Origin: Populus alba
Lineage: Eukaryota > Streptophyta > Magnoliopsida > Malpighiales > Salicaceae
Direction: 5' to 3'
Length of the DNA: 64,000 bases
Assembly: GCF_005239225.2 (NCBI RefSeq)
Contig: NC_133287.1
Span: 8,289,493 to 8,353,492, forward strand
How positions within the stretch are numbered: the stretch's first letter is position 1; each line of letters begins with the position of its first letter. Below are positions 49,788-61,100 of this stretch, piece after piece. Position numbers and translations under genes: made by a program. A model generated the notes under the pieces. That model was not told the origin of the DNA and ran no database searches. It worked only from the letters and a program-made list of their open reading frames with translations.

Positions 49788-52095
49788 ACCCTTACTTTAC
49801 TTTCTTCCTCTTCAAACTGTACTGTTTTCTATTCTCCAAATTGCTTTGGTTGGTAGGTGCCTTGCAAGTTACGAGTAGCATGTTGTTTTTGTCTCTTGAT
49901 GGTTCTTTTTCTAATTAGCACACTGTAATGTATTTATTTGTGCATGCAAGAAAACATATTTTTGCTGTTTAAAGTTAGAATCTTTACGCTAAATGTTATG
50001 AATCTGTTGTTATGTTCTGCTTGATATTTCCTTTCTATGTGTTTTGTATGAATTTGCAAGTTGCAACTGTGTAAATACTGTTGTTAGGATCGTTTTTGTA
50101 TCTCTGTAGTTTAGCAATACTTAGCCTGACAAACAACACGTTGATAAAGTTTTTTTTTTTTTTAAATAAAATCAAATGATAAGTTATTTATTTTTTTAAA
50201 AAAAAACAAAAAAAAAAAATAGACTACGTTCAGGCGCACGGGCTTGGGCTTTAAGGCTGGCTCACGCCTTTGTGCTTTTCCTTTGCAATGGCCAATGAGT
50301 TTTGGGTCTTAGACTTAGGCGATTTGGACTCAACCAGGTTAAATATTTTTTTATAGTAAATTTATACAGTATAAATTTACTATAGTATAAATTTACAATA
50401 AAAAAAATATTTAACCCGGTTGAGTTCATAACTCAAATGATAGGTTTGACAAGTTAAGCCACAACATTCGAGCTATTATTATTATTATTATTATTATATC
50501 ATGTTTTTTTTTTTAATTGATATCTATTTTTAATATGTTTTTTAAAATTTATTTTTTAATTAATATAACTCATTTGTGATTTTGTTTTTGCTTATTTAAC
50601 CTTTTTTTGATATAGATTTTTTAAGTTAGGCGTGTTCTTTATGAAAGCCTGATGTAGGTTTGCATCAAAAAATCATTTTTATGGTTTGCTTGTGGCTTTG
50701 CCGGCATTCTAGTGTTTCTTTTGATGCTATTGTTTTACTGAGGATTTTGCATCATTTTCCTTACAAAAGTTCTACTGGTATATGTGTTGCTGTAAAGCTC
50801 TGCAAGAAGAATTGAAGGAACAAACAAAGGACGTGGATACAGCTCCATCCAAGGAGGTTTCCTTGTACGTTCTGGTGTGGCATGGGAGAGGTAGGAATGC
50901 AAGAAAGCTCCTTATATTCCTTAGACATTGTGCTGACTAATTTCGATTTCAAAATATGTTGAGTAACGTAAAAGAATTTGTTGGGGGAGGCCTCTTCTCA
51001 TAAAGATTCATCTATTTTCAGAGTGTACAAGAAATGGGCACCTTCGATGGTTGGAGTCGAGGGGAGTGCTTATCTTTCACGAAGTTCGCAACAACATGAA
51101 TGCTCTTGGTGGATGGAGGGTGGCAATTGTCTTTAAAAAATAACTATCTTCTTAGTTTTTTTAAAAAAAGAATTCGTTTCAAAATAAAACTCAGTACAAG
51201 CTAAGGTTTTGTATTGAAATTTATTATTTATTTGTTGAAAAATAGTTTTTTTTAGAAAATAAATTCCAGAAAAGTAAAATTTTTCTTTGAAGTAACAAAT
51301 ATACTCTTAGTTAACCATTAATCAAGCTAGATTTTATAAGAAAGTGTGTAGTTACTTGTTGAAAAATACTAAAACAATTATTCAATGTACAAGTTTTCAG
51401 CTTTCACTTACTATTAACTATGCTTTTTTGCATTTTTAATTACAATCTCATAATAATGACATTAAAAAAAATGCAACGTCTTACGTAAGAAGGAAGATTC
51501 CCGACGGATGCCAAGGTTAGTAATCTTGCCCCGCAGCACCATGGCCACACAAATTAATAGAGCTTTACTGGACACGGCATGAATGGCCTAGGACAGCTTA
51601 CATTTGTCCTCCTCTCCTAGTTAGTTACTGGTAATAGATTACATTATCTACTATATGTTTAGCAATAATTCCCAATTAATTACAGCAACTTGTTGTCATC
51701 TTGTACGTAGTTAGCACGACTCAAGGAAAACATATAAAAATGAACTCAATCCGTACCAAAAGGAATGTATATCCCAAATGTCCACTTGTGTTTTAATCGT
51801 TATCAAGGGAAGAATTAACTAAATTGTCAGAAGAACGAAAGAGAAATAATTAAGAACACAAAAATTAGTAATGCGGGTGACTAAACAAGAGCACAAATCG
51901 GTCGAGTTCTCTCATGGGAAACTTAGGAAATGCAATGTTTGATTACTATCTAGAACATGAAAGATTTATTTCATGTTTTTGTATCTTTTTTATTATTATT
52001 TTAGAACACTCACCGAAACCAAATACATACGGTCCGCTAAAGGCCGCACAAACAGATTCACGTAAACCAGCAAGAGCAAATAAAACAACTCTTGT
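45001..52095. other. Gene-poor region with repeats and one possible transcript
   Basis: AT-rich dispersed repeats lie at about 45,720-46,030, 46,370-46,690 and 46,800-47,000, with a (TA)n run at about 46,297-46,342. From 48,450 to 49,480 is the reversed T-rich repeat family also seen near 10 kb. Less AT-rich islands at about 49,490-50,110 and 50,760-51,140 look like exons of an unrecognised gene or non-coding RNA. No convincing protein is supported; the frame at 45,486-45,680 (-) is 64 aa without a domain. Confidence 0.35.
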
Positions 52096-52100
52096 CTCTC

Positions 52101-52113
52101 TATATATAAATAA
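52101..52113 (+). promoter_or_regulatory. TATA box of the DUF7054-type gene
   Basis: tatatataaataa lies about 372 bp upstream of the ATG at 52,485, giving a CT-rich leader of about 340 bases. The distance is long but usable. Confidence 0.5.
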
Positions 52114-52484
52114 ACCCTACACTTCTTATGCTTATATTCTTCTTCTAAACGATAACCTCAGCACGCGTATCTCCCTGTCTTCTTCATTTTTCATTCCTTT
52201 TTGGATGGTTGAAACAAGATCTATAACCTTTTTGATGCACTTTCTCTCCACTCTTTCTTCTCAGAGAGGTTTTGCTCGTTCTCTTCACGGGCTTATCTTC
52301 CACTTTGGCTCTGGCAAGCAAGCCTGGTGCTATCGTTGCCTTGGCCTTGATCCCTAAAGAAAACCTCACAAGATTAGTTGTTTTGTCTTCTTTTTTTTGT
52401 TTTTTTGATTGAAACCCTCAGCTTCTTTTTTCTTTTTTCTTTGAGCTATATATCTTGCTTTTTCATCAAAGAAAGGCTGCAAAA

Positions 52485-53310
52485 ATGGAAAAGATGAAGA
52501 GAAATGTGAGCGAGAAAATGATGTTAAAAAAGCAGATAAAGAATAAGAAAGGTGATGACAAGAAGAATAGGTTCTTGGTAAGTGTCAGTTTTCTTGGGAG
52601 TGCAGGGCCTATAAGGTTTGTGGTTAATGGGGATGATCTTGTTTCTGGGGTCATTGACACTGCTTTGAAGACGTATGCCCGTGCAGGCCGGCTCCCTGTT
52701 CTTGGCTTAGATGTCAATAAATTCTTCCTCTACTGTACTAATCCAGCTTCAGATGGTATTTTCACTTGCCCTTTCTTGAAAATTTCACGATTGTTTTTTG
52801 TTTTTATTTTTATTTTTTGCCTTGAATTCTTTCCTTATTTTCTCTTTATTTGATATAAATATTGATCATTGCTTCTCATCTATATATAAAAAAAATACTG
52901 GGATTTGTATTGTAATATAGGATCAACAGAGTTTCATGTCTAAACTCGATTTGAGTGAGATTTCAAGTCTAAATTTCTCGATTTAAGCTATCAGATCTCA
53001 TTGGGTTTCACTTGTTCAATTCCACGAGCTGTTTTTTTTCAAAGACTTTAATATATACTTTAGTAGTTATGTTAAATAAAATAATAGGTAGGTCGGGCCG
53101 GTAAAATCATTTTGTTTTTGTTTTTTTCATGTAGCGTTGAATCCACGGGAGCCAATAGGTTCCCAAGAGGGAAGGAATTTTGTGCTGTGCAAGAAACAGC
53201 TGCAACCACAGATGACAGAAATGAGATCAGACATGGTAGCAAAAAAACCATCTGGGTGGAAGGCATTGAAGACTGCATTTCTTCCCATATGGGGATTGGT
53301 TGGTACTTGA
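52485..53310 (+). CDS. DUF7054-type small plant protein
   Basis: Two exons, 52,485-52,755 and 53,135-53,310, with a GT-AG intron in phase 1, encode 148 aa. After a Lys-rich start (residues 1-29) comes a compact domain: FLVSVSFLGSAGPIRFVVN (30-48), VSGVIDTALKTYARAGRLP (53-71), DVNKFFLYC (76-84), then across the intron ALNPREPIGS (91-100) and GRNFVLCKK (103-111). This order matches a plant-specific family annotated DUF7054, whose predicted fold is ubiquitin-like. There is no signal peptide or membrane segment. The C-terminal tail KPSGWKALKTAFLPIWGLVGT is basic and hydrophobic. ATG 52,485 is the first in frame. The function is unknown, and I do not assign one. Confidence 0.85.
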
Positions 53311-53483
53311 AAATGTCAATCTTACAATAATTAAATAACAGTATCAAGCATGCTTAATTATGTCTCTGATTGTGACTTTGGTCAGGCGTGAGTTCCACCT
53401 CACAAGTCTACTATTTCGATGCTTTTCTGGAGCATATACTAGAGACAATATTAATATGTTGTAAAAATGAGAGCATATATATG

Positions 53484-53514
<31 letters not shown>

Positions 53515-53701
53515 CAAATAATGTATGTTTTCATTATTGGCAAACGAATGGCATCTTTGGCATCATGCTAGTTCTTGTAATCTAATCTTGACTCTTGAAT
53601 TTTGATTATTGGTATCTTAATGATCCTTTTTATATTTTTGTTGTTTCGAAAGAGACGGCCAGGAAAATATTTAAGTGGATTACATAGATGATGATAAAAA
53701 T

Positions 53702-53732
<31 letters not shown>

Positions 53733-54761
53733 AAGAAGAAGAAGAAGAAGAGAATATCACTTTTTCTATTTCAAAAGTTTATTTTGAAAAAAATTTTTAT
53801 TTATTTTATTTTTTATCATTTTGATATATTGAAGTCAAAAATTTTTTTTAAATAAAATTATTTTTGAATTTAACGGAGGTTCAGGTTCGATGTTATACTT
53901 GAGAGAAAATTCTGGAGAATAATAACTCATTCTTATAGTAACTTTGAAAAAAATAACAGTAAATAATTAAGTTGAATTTAATATTCAAAAAAATGTTTGG
54001 AAAAAATAAAATAAAATTCATTTTATGTTTTTTATTACTCCATTACTGTCATGTTATTTCTTTAACGATTTCTCAATAAAAAATATGTGTAGATAAGTAT
54101 TTTAAGAAATATAATTTTAATATTAAATTTTTCTTTTAAATCAAATGGGTTGGTCTCTAATATATTTTATATTATTTTCAAAGATTGAATTCTATTTGAA
54201 ATTTAATTATTAACACTTCAAATATTGCACGAATGAAAAGAATATTTTTACTTCGGTTCAAATTATTGTTTTTTTTTTTTTTTTTCCTTCTCGTATCTCT
54301 AGATTGAGTATTGGTAACTATTCTTGGAGCACTCTAAAATTTATCAAATCATAAGAAAATAAAATACAAGATGCTGTTACTAGCTAGAGCTTTTTAATTA
54401 GCATAAAGGATTGTGCAGTTAATTTCAATAAAATTAATATATAAAGAATGGCTATAGTAGTAGAAGAACCTAGCTGCTTTAACGTTATATGGTGAAGGGT
54501 GACAGGTTCAAATTCTTACCTGGTGCAGGTAATTAAGGATCTGAGTAAAATATTAAGGATTTTGGTGTAGTGGGCGTAGTGCAGATAAATAAATTGTTAT
54601 GCAAAGTAAGTCTGGGACCGAAAGTCACAGACATGATCATTTTTTTATTAATTAGTTTTTGGTAATATAAGCATTATCTTATTGATTTACAAATCATTTG
54701 CACCCATTGATGATGGAAATCATATTTTAAATATGATTTAGAAATTTCCCATACACCCAAT
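53311..54761. other. 3' flank and intergenic DNA
   Basis: Probable 3' UTR on the left. A (GAA)n tract of about 16 units lies at 53,703-53,750 and an AT-rich dispersed repeat at about 53,755-53,880. A sequence near 54,505 (ggttcaaattc) resembles a polymerase III B-box and may be an old SINE remnant. No gene is seen. Confidence 0.4.
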
Positions 54762-55048
54762 TGTTAAATATTAATAAATTATATTTTGACCTAGCATAAT
54801 AGTTTAAGTTTTTTGGATTAAATTGTTTTTTTACATAATATCAGAACCTTGATAACCAAGTAGTCATGAGTTCGAATTTCATCATCATTATTTATTTGAT
54901 AAAAATCAAATACAAGATAATATGGGTCTGTGTAAGTTTCAAGTCCAAATAACTTTTACTTAAAGAAATGTGTTAGAGAATAATATAAATTATATATTGA
55001 GATCTCATCTAATAGTTTAAACTTTTGAATTGAATTGGTTCTTTCACA
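54762..55048 (+). mobile_element. TRIM-like miniature LTR element
   Basis: LTR-like ends lie at 54,762-54,835 (74 bp, starts tgttaaat, ends ttaca) and 54,971-55,048 (78 bp, starts tgttagag, ends ttcaca). They are about three-quarters identical, including the shared phrase aatagtttaa. Just inside the left copy is tatcagaacc, close to the initiator-Met tRNA primer-binding sequence tggtatcagagc. No coding capacity is present. Clear target duplications were not seen, so the copy is old. Confidence 0.6.
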
Positions 55049-55500
55049 CTAACTCAAACTCTTTATTTACTTTTTTTTTAAAAAAAAACACCCTTCCCAA
55101 TTTGGTTAATAAATAATAGGAAATGGGTAACAAGTTGAGGAGGCAAGGGAATGTCTCTCAAGGCCTCGAGGAGTAGTCTCACGAGAAAAGGCACATTCGG
55201 GCAACCTAAAATCCAAGTTCACGAAGTCTTTTCTAGTTAGCACTTAGCAATGTGTAGAAGTTAGTACACATGATTATAGTTGTCTGGACCGACTCGAAAA
55301 TATTGTTTTAAAATTATTAATAAGTCGTTGGGTTAATCTGTAAATTATTGGGTCAATTATTTATTAGGTCAACTAAATTACAGATGAACCTATCAAGTTA
55401 ATATATTGTTTTTCTATTGTTTAAGTTAGATATTAACCTGTGAAACTAAGTCTGGATTAATAATAATATCTATAATAACCTATTCATGACTCCTTTACAC

Positions 55501-55586
55501 TTTTTTTTTTTGGATTCGTAGAAAAGCACACTTTGTGGATCCAAGTAAGTAAGTGATTATCTCTGGCTCTTATAAAAAATACATGC
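55501..55586 (-). mobile_element. Short retroposed insertion with 16-bp target duplication
   Basis: 86 bp flanked by exact 16-bp repeats catgactcctttacac (55,485-55,500 and 55,587-55,602). Read on the minus strand it ends in an 11-base A tail. The empty site is preserved at about 59,274-59,290 in the paralogous copy, as cctgactcctttacac. It fits a 5'-truncated SINE or another retroposed RNA. Confidence 0.8.
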
Positions 55587-55972
55587 CATGACTCCTTTAC
55601 ACATGTATGTGTAAAAACAAATCCATAAATTTAATTCAGGCTTGTAGCTTTCTAAGATTATTTAACATTTTTGCATTTATCTTTTATTTTTTAATTTCAT
55701 GTCATAAATTTGCATCTATATTTCATCCAACAAGTAGAAATATCCTTATTCTTACAATGTATTTTTCTTCGTATTTTAACCATATATATTTTTATCTTAC
55801 TTTTGACCTATTATTTTTGTAACAGAAAGGTAAAAACAACCATAAATTTAATTTAAAGGATAAAATTAAAAAATATTATTATTATTAAATTTTAAAAATT
55901 ATTATAACTATTGAAAAAAACAATAAATTTAATTTAAAGGATTGAAAATTATAAGTATTGGGTAATGCAATC

Positions 55973-55975
<3 letters not shown>

Positions 55976-56010
<35 letters not shown>
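55976..56010. repeat. (TA)n microsatellite
   Basis: About 17 TA units. Confidence 0.9.
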
Positions 56011-56013
<3 letters not shown>

Positions 56014-56120
56014 AGATAATTGGTCTGGTAAGATAACCTTCAAGTTACTTGCGACTGAAAAGGGTTGTAATATTTAAAAAATGTGATTCTTATTAATGTT
56101 ATTATTATTTTTATGATTAT

Positions 56121-56153
<33 letters not shown>

Positions 56154-56396
56154 GATTTTTTATTTTAACATGTTTATCAAATCTAAGTTATTTGAGAAAC
56201 AAACCCAAGTAATAATCTAAAATGGGTCTAATTGAAAATTACTAGAAATTAAAGCCCAATAAAAACAATAGCTACAGTGAAGCATGTAGGAAGGTATTAA
56301 AATCCTTTGACCTTGTTATCAAAAACCATCCCTCCCTCCTTGCCCGGTAACGTAAGTGCTTTAATTGTCCGTAACTTAAGGCAGTTGATAAGATTC

Positions 56397-57866
56397 GTTG
56401 ATTTTTTTCTATATTTTTTAATTTTAAAAAAACAATACGATATTTGTTTTCAAATAAATTTCAAATTTATGTTTTAATTAGTTTGTGATATTTTTTAATA
56501 ATATTGAATGTGTTTAGTTTTTAAAGAGGTAATTATAATTCATTTGTGATATTTATTTAATTTTATATTTATTAATTATTTTTTAATATTGGTTTTTTTA
56601 TAAGATTTGTCATATGTGTAACCTTGTATTTTTTTTATTCAATAAATTTGATGTGTATGTTATTTTTTATTATAAATTTTCATAATAAATTTATTTGGAT
56701 GGAGAAATTCATTAAAACAACGATCCATTAAAGAGGTTTTTTTAGTATTCAGAATTTGGCGTCGCTAGAAAGAGAATAGCAAGTGTCAGCTACATTTCAT
56801 AAGACGCAACGTAAATCCATGACGATTGGAATCTTCGTCATCTTTGCCGTCACTTATTGGTGACACAAATAACTCACTCCCTCAACCTTGCCAAGAAGGT
56901 GGTTACTTAATTTCTTCAAGTCATTAGATTCCTATTCCTTATTTAGGCGAAAGATTTTTCATCCTAACCGTATTATTTATAGAAAATATGTTGTCGATGC
57001 CAATTTTCTGTAGAGTGAGTTTATTTTTAGAAATCCTCTTTAAAATTTAAAGCTTGTTTCGCTCTCTATTTCTCAAACTTTTTTTTTTTTTGTTTTCAAA
57101 CAAAGTAATTAAAGGTATAAAAAAATATTTAGAAGGAATCTTAAAAATTAGATAGTCTTTTGAGTGAGAAATGTAATTTTTATAGAAACAAATTAAAAGA
57201 TATATTATATATATAAAAAAAACACTAAAAGAGATTAGAAAATTATTGTAGCCTATGAAAGAGAACGTCGTGGATTCACATGTTTTTTTTTTTAATAATA
57301 TATTTTTTATTTAAACCTTTTACATTAGATTATTTTGAGATATAGTTATGTTATCTGTTTGTTAGCTTGATATTAGATGCTCGCGGTGTTGAAAAATGAA
57401 TTTGATTCTCAGTTAAGGCTTGATTTAGAAAAAATAAATGAAATTAAAATGAATTAAAACAATTGAAGTTATGGAAAACAAATTTGAACACTAAACAAGT
57501 ATTGAGCCCTATTTTATGGCAAACATCGGGAACGAAATTGCACGGCCAGGGGAGAGTTTCATCCTTTTTTTTCTTTTTAGTTTGATCATTTTACATGAAG
57601 TTTTTTTTTTAGATTGGACTTGATCTTTTTTTCCCCTTAAATATAAGGATCCCACATTGTTGAGAAAAACTTTCTAACATGCATTTGATACTCAATGTAG
57701 GAAAAAAAAACAACAACTATATTGATCTAAAACAATTAAGGCTTGAAGGATCACTTAAAAAAAATAAAAAACTCCAGGAATTACAAAAGACAAGTATGGT
57801 ACTTTGTTAAGACGTGTAATGTACACACTACAATGTAGGAAGAGGTTGTCATGCTCTAGCAGCACG
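56397..57866. other. Spacer between duplicated copies, no gene
   Basis: AT-rich sequence without a recognised feature, up to the TRIM element. Confidence 0.4.
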
Positions 57867-57871
57867 TTCGA

Positions 57872-58318
57872 TGTAAGATCCCACATCGGCGGGTGAGGGG
57901 TGTGTTGCTGGCCTTATAAGTGGTGCTGGTTGCCAACTTGTTATACGCGTTTTGGGACGTCAGGCTTAGAAGTGGGCTCGCGTCACCAGGAACAAAATCG
58001 TGAGGGCAGTAAGGCCCAAAGCGGACAATATATGGCAAGTTGGGCTGGGGCGTTACATTTGGTATCAGGGCCAACCTCACTGGCTGTCCGGTTGTGTCGA
58101 CGGGGTCGTCGGGCTCCTTAAGGGGGGTGGATTGTAAGATCCCACATCGGCGGGTGAGGGGTGTGTTGCTGGCCTTATAAGTGGTGCTGGTTGCCAACTT
58201 GTTATACGCGTTTTGGGACGTCAGGCTCAGAAGTGGGCTCGCATTACCAAGAACAAAACCGTGAGGGCGGTAAGGCCCAAAGTGGACAATATATGGCAAG
58301 TTGGGTCGGGCCGTTACA
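57872..58318 (+). mobile_element. TRIM element, complete
   Basis: Two LTRs of 186 bp each, 57,872-58,057 and 58,133-58,318, both start tgtaagatcccacatcgg and end gttaca. They differ at about ten positions. The 75-bp interior begins with tggtatcagggcc (58,060-58,072), a near match to the initiator-Met tRNA primer-binding site, and ends with the polypurine tract aaggggggtgga (58,120-58,131). A perfect 5-bp target duplication, TTCGA, flanks it (57,867-57,871 and 58,319-58,323). No gag or pol exists, so mobilisation would need proteins of another element. Open frames across it on either strand are by-products. Confidence 0.95.
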
Positions 58319-58323
58319 TTCGA

Positions 58324-58961
58324 CCTCTTTCAGTGTCTCAATGCCACTTTACAAGATTGAGTTGGACCATTCAACAAGATTCATTTGGCGGTAGGGCACA
58401 TGTTCATGGAAGAGTGACAGTGAGTCTTCAATGACCTTTTCTTTCTCCTCTCCTTAGAATTAGCGTTAGTCTGTCCAAGTTGAAGGCTTCCTGTCATTTT
58501 TTTTAAAAAAATTTGATTCTTATTTTATTTTGTTGTTGTTTGTTTTGTTTTCAATCCGTTTTTAAAATTGATTTTTTTTAATTTAATCCCTCAACACTTG
58601 ATTTTATTTAATTTTTATATCAAATTTGATTATCATTTCTTTGGTTGCGTATTATTCTATTTTAAGGTCCTTTTCTTAATTGAATTGTTCTTTTCAATTT
58701 CATTTCATTTTATTTTTATGTTAAATTTGGTTCTTATTTTTATTGATATTTGTTTTATTTTGGATCCTTTTTTTTATTGATTTTTATTTTAATTTCATTC
58801 CTCAATATTTGGTTGATTGAGAATTTGATTTTCATGATTTTTTTTTAGTTTATCTTATATGATGTAGTCCCACTTCATGACCCGAGTCACTAATTTAAAA
58901 GATTTGCATAAATTGACTTTTATTTTTTTTCTCAGTTCTTTTTTAGAATTAATTTTTTCCG
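58324..58961. other. T-rich repeat, no gene
   Basis: The stretch 58,500-58,930 resembles the T-rich dispersed family near 10 kb and 48.5-49 kb ('tttcaatttcatt', 'atgacccgagtcac'). No gene is seen. Confidence 0.4.
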
Positions 58962-60102
58962 AGGCCTCGAGGAGTAGTCTCACGAGAAAAGGCACATTCG
59001 GGCAACCTAAAATCCAAGTTCACGAAGTCTTTTCTAGTTAACAATGTCTAGAAGTTAATACATATGATTATAGTTGTCTGGACAGACTCCAAAATATTGT
59101 TTTTAAATTATTAAGTCGTTGGGTTAATCTGTAAATTATTGGGTCAATTATTTATTAGGTCAACTAAATTACAGATGAACCTATCAAGTTAATATTTTTT
59201 TTTCTATTGTTTAAGTTAGATATTAACCTGTGAAACTAGGTCCGGATTAATAATAATGTTTATAATAACCTATCCCTGACTCCTTTACACGTGTATGTGT
59301 AAAAAAGACCCTAGGTAGCTTTGCTAGAGAAATTCTCAATTCAGGCTTGTAGCTTTCTAAGAGTATTTAACATTTTTGCATTTATATGTTATTTTCCAAT
59401 TTCATTCCATAAATTTGCCTCTATATTTTTTCCACGAAGCAAGAATGTCCTTGCTCTTACAAGGTATTTTTCTTCGTATTTTAACCATATATATTTTTAT
59501 TTTACTTTAACCTTTTTTTTTTTTTTTTTTTTAACATTGAAAGGTAAAAACATCCATAAATTTAATTTAAAAGGTAAAATTAAAAACTATTATTATTATT
59601 ATTATTAAATTTTAAAAAATATTATAACTATTGAAAAAAAACCATAAATTTAATTTAAAAGATTTAAAATTATAAGTACTTGGATCATACAATTTTAATA
59701 TTATTATTAATATTATAAATATATATATTTTTTTACTATTATTAGATACTTGGGTCTAGCAGGACAGCTAGACTCAAGTTACTTGCGTCTGAAAAGGGTT
59801 GTTATATTCAAAACACGCGAGTCTTATTATTGTTATTATTTTTTTTTTTATTATTAATTAGATTTTTTATTTTATCATATTTATTAGACCCAAGTTATTG
59901 GAGAACAAACCCAGATAATAATCTAAAATGGATCCAATTGAAAATTATTAGAAATTAAAGTCCAATAAAAACAATAGCTACAGTGAATCATGTAGGAAGT
60001 TATTCAAATCCTTGGACCTTGTTATCCAAAACCATCCCTCCCTCCTTGCCCGGCAACATAAGTGCTTTAATTGGCTGTAATTTAAGGTAGTAGATAAGAT
60101 TC
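58962..60102 (+). repeat. Direct duplication of about 1.2 kb, copy 2
   Basis: Counterpart of 55,161-56,396 in the same orientation, 95 bp shorter mainly because it lacks the 102-bp retroposed insertion plus its target duplication. It diverges locally near 59,300-59,340. Confidence 0.85.
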
Positions 60103-61100
60103 TATAATATAATTTATATAATTGTATAACAAATTTGACAAAGAACCAATTCATGAGACTCGCACTTGGTAGAAGTAATTATGGTGATAATGAGCATATT
60201 TGTAAGTATAATTGTGATTTTTTTAAAGTGTTTTTTTATTTAGAAATATATTAAAATAATTTTTTTTATTTTAAATTTTTTTTTAAATCAATATATTAAA
60301 ATGATCTAAAAAAATTTAATTTAAAGTAAAAAAAAAAAAAAAAATTAATTTTTTTAAAAGTGCATTTAAAATGCCAAAAAAACATATTTGAGATGTTGTG
60401 TGTGCTGAATAGTAATTATTTGTCACTGCCTCAGCAAAGGCCAACCACCAAACATCTTCCATAGTTTGCCGTGTTTTCAAGTTAGATAACTCATTCCTAT
60501 CCATATTTAAATTCATATATTCACAAAAAATTTTCCCTTTTGCTTTTTATTTGTCACGGCTAAGGCATATTTGGATGCTTGATGTATTAATATTATGCTT
60601 TCTTTGGAACTTATTGTATAAGGTGCTTCATATTAGGGTTAATTAGGTCCAGTCCAGGTTATTGAACTATTCATAAGGAAATTAAGGCCCGTATGGAGGT
60701 GCAATTGCTCTAATCAAAGTAATTAAATCTAGACCGGTTAATGACCCGATCCAAGTTACTGGCTAAGAATTGAACATATTAACCCAGATCAAATAAAATA
60801 GTATAGTTTCATTTAAAAAAATCAAAACGATATTTTAATAGGAAAAAAAAAAGAGTCAAGTTGAGTTTTATTCGAGTTAATTAGATTATATTAAGTCAAC
60901 TTTGATTTGATTTTTTTTAAAACCGACTAGAGTTAGGAGTCAAATCAACCAAGTAAACTTGTCGGATTCAGTTTAATAATTGTGAATTTGAGTGATAGAC
61001 ATTTACTATGTCCATTATAGATTAGGCTTCATAATTGTGGATTTGAGTGATAGACCTATACAGTATTCATTATACATAAAACTAAAATGTGTGGTGTTTT
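60103..61100. other. Intergenic with AT-rich repeat
   Basis: About 60,210-60,380 is a clear copy of the AT-rich dispersed repeat (agtgtttttttatttagaaa ... aaaagtgcatttaaaatgcc). The rest is unrecognised. No gene is seen. Confidence 0.45.

Larger units (their letters stand above)
55161..56396 (+). repeat. Direct duplication of about 1.2 kb, copy 1
   Basis: Starts aggcctcgaggagtagtctc and ends gataagattc. It is the direct counterpart of 58,962-60,102, 3.8 kb away. The edges do not have the TG...CA ends of LTRs and no primer-binding site follows. It contains a retroposed insertion that copy 2 lacks. Confidence 0.85.

Noticed and set aside
50870..50905. ggcatgggagaggtaggaat, resembling the star strand of a miR482/2118-type microRNA
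   Set aside because: No complementary arm was found within about 120 bp on either side, so there is no precursor hairpin of the right shape.
51914..52357. 147-aa plus-strand frame upstream of the DUF7054 gene
   Set aside because: It crosses the TATA box and CT-rich leader, shows no domain and has no coding character.
53703..53750. (GAA)n tract as a coding Glu/Lys repeat
   Set aside because: It has no open frame of useful length and lies downstream of the DUF7054 stop codon.
57856..58299. 147-aa minus-strand open frame
   Set aside because: It runs across both LTRs of the TRIM element and contains the same peptide twice; it is a by-product of the repeat.
57872..58318. Cassandra-type TRIM carrying 5S rRNA
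   Set aside because: The LTR lacks the 5S-like internal promoter sequence, so it belongs to another TRIM family.
55161..60102. The 1.2-kb pair as LTRs of one retrotransposon
   Set aside because: Copies do not start with TG or end with CA, no primer-binding site follows copy 1, and the 2.6 kb between them has no gag or pol.
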